Assembly: GCA_964555675.1 (NCBI GenBank)
Contig: CAZKTU010000013.1
Span: 1 to 55,959 of the forward strand
Direction: 5' to 3'
From: CAIWXH01 sp964555675
GTDB lineage: Bacteria > Chloroflexota > Chloroflexia > Chloroflexales > Chloroflexaceae
Length of the DNA: 55,959 nt
Notes under the pieces: generated by a model
The model's database searches: none
Told to the model about the DNA's origin: nothing
Seen by the model: only the letters and a program-made list of their open reading frames with translations
Program-made: the position numbers and the translations under genes
Part shown: positions 17,678 through 26,871 of the stretch, one piece after another
Numbering within the stretch: position 1 is the stretch's first letter
Layout: each line of letters begins with the position of its first letter

Positions 17678-17728
17678 GGACGCGCGGGGAGACCAGGTTT
17701 CCTCGCACCCCCGCCCATTAAGAACTCA

Positions 17729-19075
17729 ATGCAGGATCTTATCTTCTTGGACCGACGGCCCGACCGCGACACGACGCCGCGCGACCGGCGCTACTACGTC
17801 TGGACGGTCGGTTGCCAGATGAATATCTCCGACTCCGAGCGCCTCGAGGCCGCCCTGCAGGGCGTGGGCTACAGCCCCGCCCAGCGCCCCGAGGAGGCCA
17901 GCTTCATCGTGCTCAACTCGTGTAGCGTGCGCGCCAGCGCCGAGGAGCGTATCCTCGGCAAGCTCGGCGAACTGATGCGGGTCAAGCGCGAGCAGCCCGA
18001 CACCAGGGTCGTGCTCTGGGGCTGCATGGTCGGCCCCGACAACCGCTCGATCTTCGAGCAGCGCCTGCCCATGGTCGACCACTTCGTCTCGCCCTCGGCC
18101 GTCGACGAGGTTCTCGCCCTCGCCCCCAACTCGGTCTACACCCTCGACGAGCCGGCCCTCCCGGTCGCCAACTGGGCTCACCCGCCCGTCTCGGTCCACG
18201 TGCCGATCCAGTACGGCTGCAACATGACCTGCGCCTACTGTGTCATCCCCCTCCGCCGCGGCCGCGAGCGCTCGCGCCCCCTCGACGAGCTCGTCGAGGA
18301 GTGTACCCGCATCGTCGCCCGCGGGGCGAAAGAGATCACCCTCCTCGGCCAGATCGTCGACTCCTGGGGCCACGACCTGCCGGGCCGCCCACAGCTCGCC
18401 GATCTGCTCGAGGCCGTCCACGCCGTGCCTGGGCTGCAGCGTCTGCGCTTCCTCACCTCGCACCCGGCCTGGATGAGCGACCGCCTGATCAGCACCGTCG
18501 CCGCCCTGCCCCGCTGCATGCCCGACATCAACCTGCCCGTGCAGGCCGGCTCCGACCGGGTCCTCAAGCTGATGCGCCGCGGCTACACCACCGCCCGCTA
18601 TAAGGCCCTGGCCGCCCGTATCCGCGAGACTATCCCCAATGTCTCGCTCACCACCGATATCATCGTCGGCCACCCCGGCGAGGCCCGCGAGGACTTCGAG
18701 CAGACCCTGGCCCTCTGCGACGAGATCCGCTTCGACAAGGTCCATATTGCCGCCTTCTCGGCCCGCCCCGGCACCCTCGCCGCCGAGCAAGAGGCCGACC
18801 CGGCCCTCGCCGTCGCCGACTCCGAGAAGGAGGCCCGCCGCCGCGAGCTCGAGGCCCAGCAAGAGCGCGTCGCCACCGAGCGTAACGCCCGCTTCCTCGG
18901 CCAGACGGTCGCGGTCCTCGTCGAGGGCGAGAGCAAGGGCAAGTGGCGCGGACGCAGCCCCAATAACAAGCTCGTCTTCTTCCCGCACCCCGACGACCTC
19001 ACCGGCCAGACGGTGATGGTCCGGATCACGCAGACCGGCCCCTGGGCGCTCCAGGGTGATGCTGTCGCAGGTTAG
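17729..19075 (+). CDS. miaB: tRNA methylthiotransferase MiaB
   Basis: The 448-residue radical-SAM enzyme adds the 2-methylthio group to N6-isopentenyladenosine-37 of tRNA. The auxiliary-cluster cysteines are Cys29 (VGCQMN), Cys65 (NSCSVR) and Cys99 (WGCMVG). The radical-SAM cluster is C164-x3-C168-x2-C171 (CNMTCAYC). A C-terminal TRAM-like domain begins near residue 380. The usual GQNVN(S/A)YG motif reads GQIVDSWG, a variation within the MiaB/MtaB superfamily, so another methylthiotransferase subtype is possible. No strong SD is seen before ATG. Confidence 0.88.
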   Translation: MQDLIFLDRRPDRDTTPRDRRYYVWTVGCQMNISDSERLEAALQGVGYSPAQRPEEASFIVLNSCSVRASAEERILGKLGELMRVKREQPDTRVVLWGCMVGPDNRSIFEQRLPMVDHFVSPSAVDEVLALAPNSVYTLDEPALPVANWAHPPVSVHVPIQYGCNMTCAYCVIPLRRGRERSRPLDELVEECTRIVARGAKEITLLGQIVDSWGHDLPGRPQLADLLEAVHAVPGLQRLRFLTSHPAWMSDRLISTVAALPRCMPDINLPVQAGSDRVLKLMRRGYTTARYKALAARIRETIPNVSLTTDIIVGHPGEAREDFEQTLALCDEIRFDKVHIAAFSARPGTLAAEQEADPALAVADSEKEARRRELEAQQERVATERNARFLGQTVAVLVEGESKGKWRGRSPNNKLVFFPHPDDLTGQTVMVRITQTGPWALQGDAVAG

Positions 19076-19155
19076 CCTGCCGCTTACGTCCAGACGATTT
19101 GGCGGGCGCAGGATGCTGCACCCCCACCCTTGCCGACTATCAGAGGAGTCTTCCA

Positions 19156-19998
19156 TTGGCAAAGCAGGATGAAAAGCAGCGTATCCGCCGCAAGCTCCAG
19201 GAGAAGGCCATCGAGCTCGCGGCCACCAACCGCTGGGAGGAGGCCGTCGAGGCCAACCGCCAGATCCTCCAGCTCGGCGAGGACCCCGATACGTATAACC
19301 GCCTCGGCAAGGCATTTATGGAGATCGGGCAGTTCACCGAGTCCCACGATGCCTACCAGCACACCCTGCGCCTGACCCCCACCAACTCGATTGCGCGCAA
19401 AAATATCGCCCGCCTCGACGCCCTGATCGCCCGCGGCTTCGAGAGCGGCCAGGTCAACCGCAAGGCCCGCCAGCAGGTCGACCTGCGCATGTTCATTACC
19501 GAGACCGGCCGCACCGCGATCACCGCCCTGATCGACGTGCCGCGCGGCCCCGCCGTCGACGCCCTCGTCACCGGCGAGAAGATGGACTTCCGCGTCGAGG
19601 GCAAGACGGTCTATGTGATCGACGCCGACGGCAATGTGATCGGCCGCCTCGAGCCCAAGCTCGGCCAGCGCCTCGCCGAGCTGATCGGCGGCGGCAATCG
19701 CTACCTGGCCGCCATCGCTCAGACCGACCCGCGTGTCGTGCGCCTGCTCATCCGCGAGACCTACCAGGACCCTAGCCAGCGCAACCGGATCTCCTTCCCC
19801 GGCAAGCTCGGCGAGGGCGCCACCTACGTCTCCTCGCTCCGCTACGAGGAGTACGAGGACATGGTCGACGACGACGACTCGAGTGACGACTCCGATGGAG
19901 CCGACGAGGAGTATATCGGCGGCGAGGAGGAGGAGGAGCTCGGCCTCGAGGAGATCGACCAGGATATGGGCGACGAGGACGAGAATATCGAGGAGTAG
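19156..19998 (+). CDS. TPR-containing protein with a highly acidic C-terminal tail
   Basis: The 280-residue protein has one or two tetratricopeptide repeats near the N terminus (EKAIELAATNRWEEAVEANRQILQLG, then TYNRLGKAFMEIGQFTESHDAYQHTL). A middle domain follows with VDALVTGEKMDFRVEGKTVYVID and GNVIGRLEPKLGQRLAELIGGGNRY. The last 45 residues are nearly all Asp and Glu. The start is TTG 19156 with SD GAGGAG 7 nt upstream. The in-frame ATG at 19099 has no SD. Function is unknown; the acidic tail suggests a basic protein or nucleoprotein partner. A strong terminator follows. Confidence 0.8.
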   Translation: MAKQDEKQRIRRKLQEKAIELAATNRWEEAVEANRQILQLGEDPDTYNRLGKAFMEIGQFTESHDAYQHTLRLTPTNSIARKNIARLDALIARGFESGQVNRKARQQVDLRMFITETGRTAITALIDVPRGPAVDALVTGEKMDFRVEGKTVYVIDADGNVIGRLEPKLGQRLAELIGGGNRYLAAIAQTDPRVVRLLIRETYQDPSQRNRISFPGKLGEGATYVSSLRYEEYEDMVDDDDSSDDSDGADEEYIGGEEEEELGLEEIDQDMGDEDENIEE

Positions 19999-20025
19999 TT
20001 CTCGCTCTGTGGCCCGAAGTTTCCC

Positions 20026-20053
20026 AAAAGCCCGCCGGCTTCGGCGGGCTTTT
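20026..20053. terminator. bidirectional Rho-independent terminator
   Basis: A stem of 12 bp (20026-20037 with 20042-20053, loop GCTT) is flanked by AAAA on the left and TTTT on the right. It serves the TPR gene (+) and the C25 peptidase gene (-), which converge here. Confidence 0.9.
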
Positions 20054-20070
20054 GTGCGTCCCTGGCCGAG

Positions 20071-22392
20071 CTAGCGCCCCAGCATCGGCAGGGCCAGGCG
20101 CTGCGCGGCCCCCGCGACCCGCGCGGGGGTCAGCGGGTCGCCCAGCAGCGCGTAGGTGCGCAGGGCAGAGAGATCGCCGGCCAGCCCGTTGCGGCCATCC
20201 TCGCGCAGGGCCGCGAAGCCCGCCAGAGTCAGCTCGCCCAGGGTCGCCGTGCCTGGCGCCGCCCGCAGGCCCGCCAGGAAGCCCCGCATGAGGGCGTCGT
20301 GGCCGTGGGCCACCCCAAGCCCCGTCGGGCCCCAGACAGCTACGGCGCCGCCCCCTGAGCGCAGCAGCAGCCGCTCGTCCAGCGTCGTCGCGTTGAAGGC
20401 CGTCTGGTGGAAGCCCGAGGTCAGGCAGGTCATCGACAGGACGATCGGCAGCCGGTCGCCGTTGGCCAGCTGGTCCGGGTCGTACAGCCCGAGCAGATAC
20501 TGTTCACCGGGGGGCAGGGGCGGGCCGGTCCGCGCCCACTCCCAGTGGCTCGCGTGGCCCGCGTAGACCACCAGGCCTGCGCCCGAGCCGAGGGCCGAGC
20601 GCACTTGCGACCTGGCCTTGGCACTATCTGCGGCCAGCCAGGGCTGCACCAGCGGCGCGCCGCTCTCGTCGCGCCCCCAGGGATCGTAGTAGATCTTCTG
20701 CGCCAGCATGCCCGCCGGAAGCTGCCCCGCCACCGCATCGTTGAAGCGCGCGAAGTCGCCGGCCTGGTCGGGGCTGCCGTCGGCCTCGCGACTGTTATCG
20801 GCCACCAGGATCGCCCGCGAGCGCCAACCGAGCCCGCCCCGGGCCGTCTCGTAGCCGACGATCTTCGCCACGACTGTCGCCAGTTCGTCCGCCGACTTCA
20901 CGGGCAGCCGGCCCACGGCCAGATCTTGCTCGTCGTCGTCCAGCGGGCTATCCCCGTCGAGCTGACCGTAACACGGCTCACAGGCCGTCTCGCCCAGCCA
21001 CGGATCGACAGGCGCAAGGTACGGCGGCACCAGGTTCGGGTTGCCCAAGCCGCCATAGTTCTGCGGGTCCAGGGTGCCATCCCCCACCATCGTCACCGCC
21101 AGCGGGCGCGGTTGCCAGGTCGCGGCGGCGTGGCGCAGGAAGGAGCGGATAGCCTCGGGGGCGACCTGGCCGCCGCTCCAGGCATCGTAGATCGCCTGTA
21201 CGTCGACCACGGCCACGCTGTGTCCGGCCGCCCGCCTGTGGTTCGCCAGGGGCGTCAGGGCGGCATGGAGCGAGGCCGGGGCGATGTAGATCGCCTGGCC
21301 GGGCTCGGGTAGCGCCAGGCCGCCGTAGGAGCGCACCTGTGGCTGCGTCAGCGTGCCGGGGCCAGCGAGCAGATAGCTGCGCGCGCCCTCGTCCTCGAAC
21401 GCGCCCGCGACGCCTGTAAGGACACTGGGGGCGTTCGCGTCGCTCACATCATAGAGGGCCGCGCCGGCGGGCGCGCCCGCCAACTCGTAGCGCCGGCGCC
21501 CCTCCAAGCCCACAAAGGCCGCGCCGCGCCCTGCGAAGGACAGGGACGCCTGCCGCTCCCAGTCGAGCGCCGCCACGAGCACCTGGTCGGCCTCGGCGCC
21601 CGGGACAAGGGCCAGACGTACGCTAGCGGCGCCGCCCGCGAAGGTGAGGCTCTCGGCGAAGTCGCCCGCCCCCGACCAGCTCAGACGCTTTGTCTCGCCG
21701 CCCACAGTTACGTCAAGCAGATGTACGCCCGCAGTGGCCGCGGTTCCCCGCACGGTCACAAGCATCGGACCAGCGGCAACGGGCAGGTCAGGCTCCAGGG
21801 TCGCAGTCAGCACAGCCGCGGCCTGGCCTGGCCCCGTGCGAAGATCGGCGACGAACCAGTGGTCGCCGAACGGCCCGGTCCGCCTGGTATCGTAGGCGGC
21901 CGGCTCGCGCCAGCGGCCCCGCTCGCGCGCCACAGGGCTCGCCGGGGACGCAGCGGGGGTAACGGAGCGCGAGGCCATGCGTAGGCCCGGTGCGGGCTCG
22001 AGGGTGAGCCAGTAGGTGTCGGCGGCGTTCCAGCGATCGCCGGGCGCCGGCGCGAAGAAACGCAGCTCGAGCGTACTGCCCGCGCCGAGCTGCTCGAGGG
22101 GCAGCGGCGCCCCATTACGCCAGAGCTGCAGGGCAGTGGCGGCGGCCGGGTCGAGGCCCGCCGCCGCCAGCGCTGCAGCTCCGATCTGCTGAATCCCGCC
22201 GGTCTGGACCACTACCCGTGCCGCAGGGCGACCGCGACCCGGGTCGGACGGCGCCGGCGCCGCCTTTACAGCGGACGGAGGCGTCGCCATGCCAAGGAGC
22301 ACCAGCGCCGCCACCAGGGCCCAGGTCACCGCTACCGAATGAGGACTGCGGCTAGCCATGCTCACGCGCGCCAGGCTCCTTAGGGGTTTCAT
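20071..22392 (-). CDS. secreted C25 (gingipain-like) cysteine peptidase
   Basis: The 773-residue protein has an N-terminal signal anchor (about 20-45) and an N-terminal beta-rich region with DTYWLTLEPAPGLRM and a PFGDHWFVADLRTGPG segment. A C25 caspase-fold domain follows: YIAPASLHAALTPLANHRRA, a VAVVDVQAIYDAWSGG strand, TMVGDGTLDPQNY, and the dyad His613 in YAGHASHWEW and Cys656 in LSMTCLTSGF. Gingipain-type enzymes cleave after Arg or Lys; specificity is not predictable here. Members elsewhere depend on type IX secretion, which a monoderm-like cell would lack, so Sec export is inferred. Confidence 0.85.
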   Translation of the reverse strand: MKPLRSLARVSMASRSPHSVAVTWALVAALVLLGMATPPSAVKAAPAPSDPGRGRPAARVVVQTGGIQQIGAAALAAAGLDPAAATALQLWRNGAPLPLEQLGAGSTLELRFFAPAPGDRWNAADTYWLTLEPAPGLRMASRSVTPAASPASPVARERGRWREPAAYDTRRTGPFGDHWFVADLRTGPGQAAAVLTATLEPDLPVAAGPMLVTVRGTAATAGVHLLDVTVGGETKRLSWSGAGDFAESLTFAGGAASVRLALVPGAEADQVLVAALDWERQASLSFAGRGAAFVGLEGRRRYELAGAPAGAALYDVSDANAPSVLTGVAGAFEDEGARSYLLAGPGTLTQPQVRSYGGLALPEPGQAIYIAPASLHAALTPLANHRRAAGHSVAVVDVQAIYDAWSGGQVAPEAIRSFLRHAAATWQPRPLAVTMVGDGTLDPQNYGGLGNPNLVPPYLAPVDPWLGETACEPCYGQLDGDSPLDDDEQDLAVGRLPVKSADELATVVAKIVGYETARGGLGWRSRAILVADNSREADGSPDQAGDFARFNDAVAGQLPAGMLAQKIYYDPWGRDESGAPLVQPWLAADSAKARSQVRSALGSGAGLVVYAGHASHWEWARTGPPLPPGEQYLLGLYDPDQLANGDRLPIVLSMTCLTSGFHQTAFNATTLDERLLLRSGGGAVAVWGPTGLGVAHGHDALMRGFLAGLRAAPGTATLGELTLAGFAALREDGRNGLAGDLSALRTYALLGDPLTPARVAGAAQRLALPMLGR

Positions 22393-22426
22393 CCGTCAAC
22401 TTCGCTACGCTCGTGCCGTCTGGAGA

Positions 22427-22455
22427 GTACAGGGAGAGCCAGGCCCTCCCTGTAC
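22427..22455 (-). other. hairpin between the DUF11 gene and the C25 gene
   Basis: A 9-bp perfect stem (22427-22435 with 22447-22455) sits between the DUF11 stop and the C25 start, with no U-run. It may be a transcript-processing or partial termination site. Confidence 0.4.
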
Positions 22456-22488
22456 CACCCATAACGAAACGTGCCGGAGGCGCACCAG

Positions 22489-23334
22489 TTAGCGACGTCG
22501 TCGCGGGCGCAGCCAGAGGTACAGACCAGCGCCCATGTAGGCGACCGCGGCGAGGAAGAGCAGGCCATACGGCATATTCCCGTTATCGCTGGCCGTCACA
22601 GGCAGATCGGTCGGCGGGGGCGGCGTCGGCTGGGCGGCCAGCGCCTCGGGGGTCGGGGTGGGCTCGGGCTGGCCGGCCACGACCGGCTCGACGGTCGGGG
22701 TGGGCTGGGTCACCCGCAGGCGCACCGACGAGCGGTTGTTCACCGGGCGATCGCTGCGATTGTTCGAGCGCAGCACAACCTCGTTGAAGCCCTCGCCGCC
22801 GCCCGGGTAGTCCACCACGCGCGCGGTGACCGAGCCGCGGATCACTTCGCCGGGCTCGACATCGCCGATCCAGAAGCCGGCCGTATTGCCGTTCGTCACG
22901 GCCTGGCCCTTGTCGATGCTGGCGGAGATCAGCTTGAGGAAGCCGGGCAGCGGGTCCTCGACAATTACGCCCTGGGCAGTGTCGTTGCCCTCGTTGGTCA
23001 CCGTGATCCTGAAGGTGATCTCCTCGCCGATCGCCACTTCGCTCTTCGAGGCCTCCTTCGAGACCGCCGGGTCGGCTCTGCGATCCTCAGGGGGCGGTGC
23101 AGGGGCAACCGGCGGGGCGGTGGTCGGCGTCGGCTGGTTGGGCTCGACGGTCGGGGGCACCGTGGTGGCCGTCGGGGGTACCGTGGTCGGCGTCGGCGGC
23201 TCGGCCGAGGCGGTCAGAACCGGGAGCGGCGCCGCCGAGGCCTGGGGCGCGCCGCTACCCAGCAGCACGGTCCCGCAGATCATCGCGGCAGCTAGCAGTG
23301 CGAACAGCGTATGTGTGAGCCGATCCTTCATCAT
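22489..23334 (-). CDS. secreted DUF11-domain surface protein with C-terminal anchor
   Basis: The 281-residue protein has a signal peptide (about 1-35), a Thr/Pro-rich linker with PTTVPPT repeats, and one DUF11 domain (about 88-195: DPAVSKEASKSEVAIGEEITFRITVTN, DPLPGFLKLISA). A second Pro/Thr linker follows. The C terminus is LPVTA, a membrane helix (about 256-275) and RPRRRR, the layout of a sortase substrate although the fifth motif residue is Ala, not Gly. It could instead be simply membrane anchored. SD GAGGTAG precedes ATG-ATG. It sits between the SdrD-like and C25 genes. Confidence 0.8.
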   Translation of the reverse strand: MMKDRLTHTLFALLAAAMICGTVLLGSGAPQASAAPLPVLTASAEPPTPTTVPPTATTVPPTVEPNQPTPTTAPPVAPAPPPEDRRADPAVSKEASKSEVAIGEEITFRITVTNEGNDTAQGVIVEDPLPGFLKLISASIDKGQAVTNGNTAGFWIGDVEPGEVIRGSVTARVVDYPGGGEGFNEVVLRSNNRSDRPVNNRSSVRLRVTQPTPTVEPVVAGQPEPTPTPEALAAQPTPPPPTDLPVTASDNGNMPYGLLFLAAVAYMGAGLYLWLRPRRRR

Positions 23335-23384
23335 GCTCTACCTCGTGTGTTGGAAGATGCGGTTGGGCTTGCAGGGAGGGGTTT

Positions 23385-23405
23385 GGGGAGGGCTGCGCCC
23401 TCCCC
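23385..23405 (-). terminator. terminator-like hairpin after the SdrD-like gene
   Basis: A perfect 9-bp GC stem with a 3-nt loop (23385-23393 / 23397-23405) lies 38 nt past the stop. On the minus strand it is followed by AAACCCC, so it lacks the U-run of a strong terminator. Confidence 0.4.
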
Positions 23406-23442
23406 GGCCTTCCCATGACCAGACAGCTCGGCTGTTTATGCA

Positions 23443-26346
23443 CTAGCGCAGCACCATCGGCAGCCACGCACGGTGGGCGCCGCCGCCCGAGAGCTGTTCG
23501 GTTGTCACGGGGCCGTAGACTGTGCGCGCCCCCGCCGTGGTATGCTCCTCGAGCCAGTAGGTATAGGGCCCGCCCGAGGCCGTCTCGTCGACGAAGCTGT
23601 AGCTCGCGCCCGCGCCGCCGCGCCCCTTGGCCAGGATCAAGGGGTCGCTCACGCGCACCGCGTCGGCCATACTGCCGGTTGCGCTCCGGTAGAGGTGATA
23701 GCCCCAGGTGTCGATTTCGAGCGACGTGCTCCAGGTTACCACCGCCCCGCCGCCGGCCTTACGCGCGGCGAACGAGTCGAGGGTAATCGCCGTCGGGGCG
23801 GCGACGAAGCCGAAGTCGTAGGTGTGATTATTCACACCCACGCCACCGGTGATCAGGGTGGCCGCCACCAGCGTCCCCGCCTGGATGCCGTCGGAGTCGC
23901 GGCTGTCGCCGCCGGCGCCGCCCGTCCCGGCCGCATTGGCCAGGGTCGGCAGCAGGCCGACCAGGGCCGCCTGCTGGTTCACCCCTGTGGCGTTGGGGAT
24001 GCGCACGGTGTAGCGGGTATTCGGCTTCAGGTCGAGGCCGTAGCGCAGGGCGGTCGTGCTATCGCCCGGGGTTCGATAGGCCGAGAAGATGTAGTTACCC
24101 TCGCCGTCGGTCACCGCGGTGGCGATCGGCGTGGTGCTGTTACCCTCATAGAGCTCGAGGGTCACGCCGGGGATCACCGGCTCGTTCGGGTCCTGCACGC
24201 CATTGAGGTTATCGTCGCGCCAAACCCGGTTGCCGATCTCGATCGGGGCCTCGTCGCAGAGCACGATCAGGTCGCCGAGGCCGTTGGCCTTGCCGAAGGT
24301 CAGGGGGTCGGTCGGCGGGACGGTATCGCTGTCGAAGATCACATAGGCCTTACTGCTGGCGCCCGTATCATTGCCGTGCCAGCGGAAGCCCGAGTTGAAG
24401 ACCTCGCTCGGCGGGCGCAGCGGGAAGGCGTCGAAGGTGGTCACGACCACGTCGGGATGACCCTCGACGGTGACCGAGCCGCCCAGCGAGACCTCGTCAT
24501 GGTTGACCGTCTGGCCCCTGACGCCGTAGCCGTCGTCGAAGTAGTACTCGCCGCCGCCGGGGCCCTGGGGCTCGAGCGGCAGGCCGCCGGGGCCGAGGCC
24601 CGCGGGCGGGTTGGTGGTGATGCCGCCACAGCTGCCGTTGCTCTCGAGCTCGAGCTGACCCAGAGCATTGGGGCAGGCCCGCAGCACATCGCCGACGCCG
24701 ACGCCATCCCAGAGATCGGTGGGCGGCGCGGTCGGATCGGCCGGCTGGCGGAAGCCCGTCGTATCGCCGGTGCGGTCGCGCAGCAGCAGGACGAGGTTAT
24801 TGCCGTCGAAGCTCAGGTCGGTCAGCCAGGGCTGCGGGTAGTAGACCGTCCGCTCGCCGATCGAAATATAGTCGAAGCCATTGACCCAGGGGCGCCACTC
24901 GGCGGGCGGCAGGCCGTTCGCATTGGCGATGCCGCGGGGGTAGCTCAGCCCAAACTGGAAGGCCGGGGCCGCGCTGAAGGCCAGGGTGGCCGGGTTGACC
25001 GTGTAGACATAGGCCCGCATCTGGCGGGCGTCGCCGCGGTTGTAAATCCCGTTGCCGTCATTGTCGACCACCGAGGCGAGCTCAGCCGTATTGTCATGGT
25101 CGAAGCGACCATTCGGCGGCGTCGAAGACTCGACGTAGGTATCGACCGTGGTCGAGCCCTCGGCGGTGCAGGTGATGCCGACATAGAGCTGGCCCTTGTC
25201 GAAGTTCACCGCGAAGGGCCTGATGGCATCGGTGGCGCACGCGGCCACCGGCGAGGGCGCCGGCAGCGGGGGCGCAGCGCCCGAAGCGGCGCTGCCGGCG
25301 ATGGCGGGCACGCCGGGGATGGTCTGCTGGCCGAGCACCGCGCCGGTCGTCGCATTGAGCGCGTAGAGCGTGCGGTTCTCGAGGTTCATCACATACAGCG
25401 TCGCCTCGTCGTCCGAGAGGGCGATACCGCCCAGGGAGTACTTGCCGACCCCATTCCAGCCCACATTGTAGCCGTCGAAGATATAGTCGGCGGTATCGTG
25501 CACATTGGTCGTCGCGCCGGGGACAGTGAAGACCGTCTGGGGCGCGCCGACCGCCTCGCTGATCAGGTAGATCGCGCCGGGGTCATCGGCGGTGTTCAAG
25601 GTCCCGTCGGCGCCGGGGCCGAAGCCGGCGTGCTTCTTGAAGAAGGCCGAGGCGTAGATGATATCGCGGGTGCGCGAGTTCTCGAGGCCCCATACGGCAC
25701 CGGTGCGCAGCGACTGCACATTCAGGGTGTGGCTCGCCGGCACCCGGTAATCGGGGATGGTCGTGCCCGAGTTGCTGCCCGCGTTATAGGGGAACGAGAG
25801 CACCGAGGACTCGGTGACCGTGTTCTGCGCGCCCGCGCGGAAGCAGCTAGTCACCAGGTCGGGATTGTTCTGGCAGTAGCCGCTGGGCAGGTGGATGCCC
25901 AGGTTCACGTTGGCCGTGGCGCCGTCGTTGACGAAGCGCACCGTCGAGCCGTTGTTCGAGCCGACCGGGCCGGGGTGGAAGCCCGTGGGAAAACCCGAGA
26001 ACTCGATCCTGTAGGGCCCCGTGCCGCTCGCGCTGAGCGAATAGCTGCCGTTGGCGGCAGTAGTGGCGGTGCCGACCACCGCACCTGCGCTATTGAAGGC
26101 CGTGACAATCACACTGCCCAGGCCGCGGTCGTTGGCGACCCTGGTCGTTCCACTGCCGGCGCTGGGGATGGTCTGGTTGACATCCTGTGCACCGTTGCCG
26201 TTGTAATCCTGGAAGACCGTACCGGTGATCGTCCCGGCCGCCAGGACCGCTTCAGCCCCCCGCCACTGGGCTACAGAGAGTAGCACCAGGCCGAGAAGGC
26301 AGATCAGAGTCATAGCATTGCGTACCGCGAGCCTGCTGCCAAACAT
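23443..26346 (-). CDS. large secreted SdrD-like B-domain surface protein
   Basis: The 967-residue protein has a signal peptide ending near residue 38. The first SdrD-type domain follows (about 40-130: GTVFQDYNGNGAQDVNQT, ANGSYSLSASG). A central region of about 500 residues resembles a surface beta-propeller: DEATLYVMNLENRTLYALN and FDGNNLVLLLRDRTG. Then comes a second SdrD domain (GNRVWRDDNLNGVQDPNEP, with GVTLELYEG) and a C-terminal FN3-like domain (VVTWSTSLEIDTWGYHLYRS) ending in a hydrophobic tail. ATG 26346 follows GAGGGGG. The DxNxNGxxD segments suggest calcium binding. No catalytic motif is visible. Confidence 0.8.
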   Translation of the reverse strand: MFGSRLAVRNAMTLICLLGLVLLSVAQWRGAEAVLAAGTITGTVFQDYNGNGAQDVNQTIPSAGSGTTRVANDRGLGSVIVTAFNSAGAVVGTATTAANGSYSLSASGTGPYRIEFSGFPTGFHPGPVGSNNGSTVRFVNDGATANVNLGIHLPSGYCQNNPDLVTSCFRAGAQNTVTESSVLSFPYNAGSNSGTTIPDYRVPASHTLNVQSLRTGAVWGLENSRTRDIIYASAFFKKHAGFGPGADGTLNTADDPGAIYLISEAVGAPQTVFTVPGATTNVHDTADYIFDGYNVGWNGVGKYSLGGIALSDDEATLYVMNLENRTLYALNATTGAVLGQQTIPGVPAIAGSAASGAAPPLPAPSPVAACATDAIRPFAVNFDKGQLYVGITCTAEGSTTVDTYVESSTPPNGRFDHDNTAELASVVDNDGNGIYNRGDARQMRAYVYTVNPATLAFSAAPAFQFGLSYPRGIANANGLPPAEWRPWVNGFDYISIGERTVYYPQPWLTDLSFDGNNLVLLLRDRTGDTTGFRQPADPTAPPTDLWDGVGVGDVLRACPNALGQLELESNGSCGGITTNPPAGLGPGGLPLEPQGPGGGEYYFDDGYGVRGQTVNHDEVSLGGSVTVEGHPDVVVTTFDAFPLRPPSEVFNSGFRWHGNDTGASSKAYVIFDSDTVPPTDPLTFGKANGLGDLIVLCDEAPIEIGNRVWRDDNLNGVQDPNEPVIPGVTLELYEGNSTTPIATAVTDGEGNYIFSAYRTPGDSTTALRYGLDLKPNTRYTVRIPNATGVNQQAALVGLLPTLANAAGTGGAGGDSRDSDGIQAGTLVAATLITGGVGVNNHTYDFGFVAAPTAITLDSFAARKAGGGAVVTWSTSLEIDTWGYHLYRSATGSMADAVRVSDPLILAKGRGGAGASYSFVDETASGGPYTYWLEEHTTAGARTVYGPVTTEQLSGGGAHRAWLPMVLR

Positions 26347-26640
26347 AGAGCCCCCTCTAGCCGCCGGCGCCCATACGGCTCCGGCGCACACGCGAACCCT
26401 TCGTAACATCTGTGGGATTCAGAGGGCCAGGCCCTCATACGTTATGGAGTGTAGTGGACGTCAGGGCGCCTGGCGAGGCTAAGCCACAGGCCAGGGGGCA
26501 GATTGGGCCGGACACCGTCGAGCGGCCGCGCCGCGAAGCTCAGCCGCTTACCGGGGGATCCGGTGCAATCACGGGCAGACAGAGGCTCAAGAGAAAATAC
26601 TTACACAAAGACAACGTACCATAACTGTTAGGATAGCCCG

Positions 26641-26668
26641 ATTATACAGCCCAAAACAGTCACGTCAA
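26641..26668 (-). promoter_or_regulatory. sigma-70-type promoter of the SdrD-like gene
   Basis: Minus-strand TTGACG (26668-26663) is 16 nt from a perfect TATAAT (26646-26641). Transcription would start near 26634, giving a leader of about 290 nt. Confidence 0.65.
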
Positions 26669-26842
26669 TCATGAGATTGCAAAGCAGTGATAAAAGATTG
26701 TTCACTCCACCTTACTAATTCGCGTCGTATTCACGGGCCGCTCACCTCATGATCGCCCAGAGAGTAGCACCGGCGTACTATTGCCGCCCCAGCTGCGCGC
26801 GGGTATACTTCAGGGGCAGACACGGCATCAGTGTGCAGATTC

Positions 26843-26871
26843 TTGCGATTGGCCCTGTGCAGGTTTATACT
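26843..26871 (+). promoter_or_regulatory. sigma-70-type promoter of the AAA/CpaF ATPase pair
   Basis: TTGCGA (26843-26848), a 17-nt spacer and TATACT (26866-26871). Transcription would start near 26878, 70 nt before the ATG at 26949. An overlapping TACAAT (26871-26876) is a weaker alternative. Confidence 0.55.

Noticed and set aside
23473..26283. 936-codon + strand open frame over the SdrD-like gene
   Set aside because: Long antisense frames are expected at this GC content; the minus-strand protein has a signal peptide and SdrD domains.
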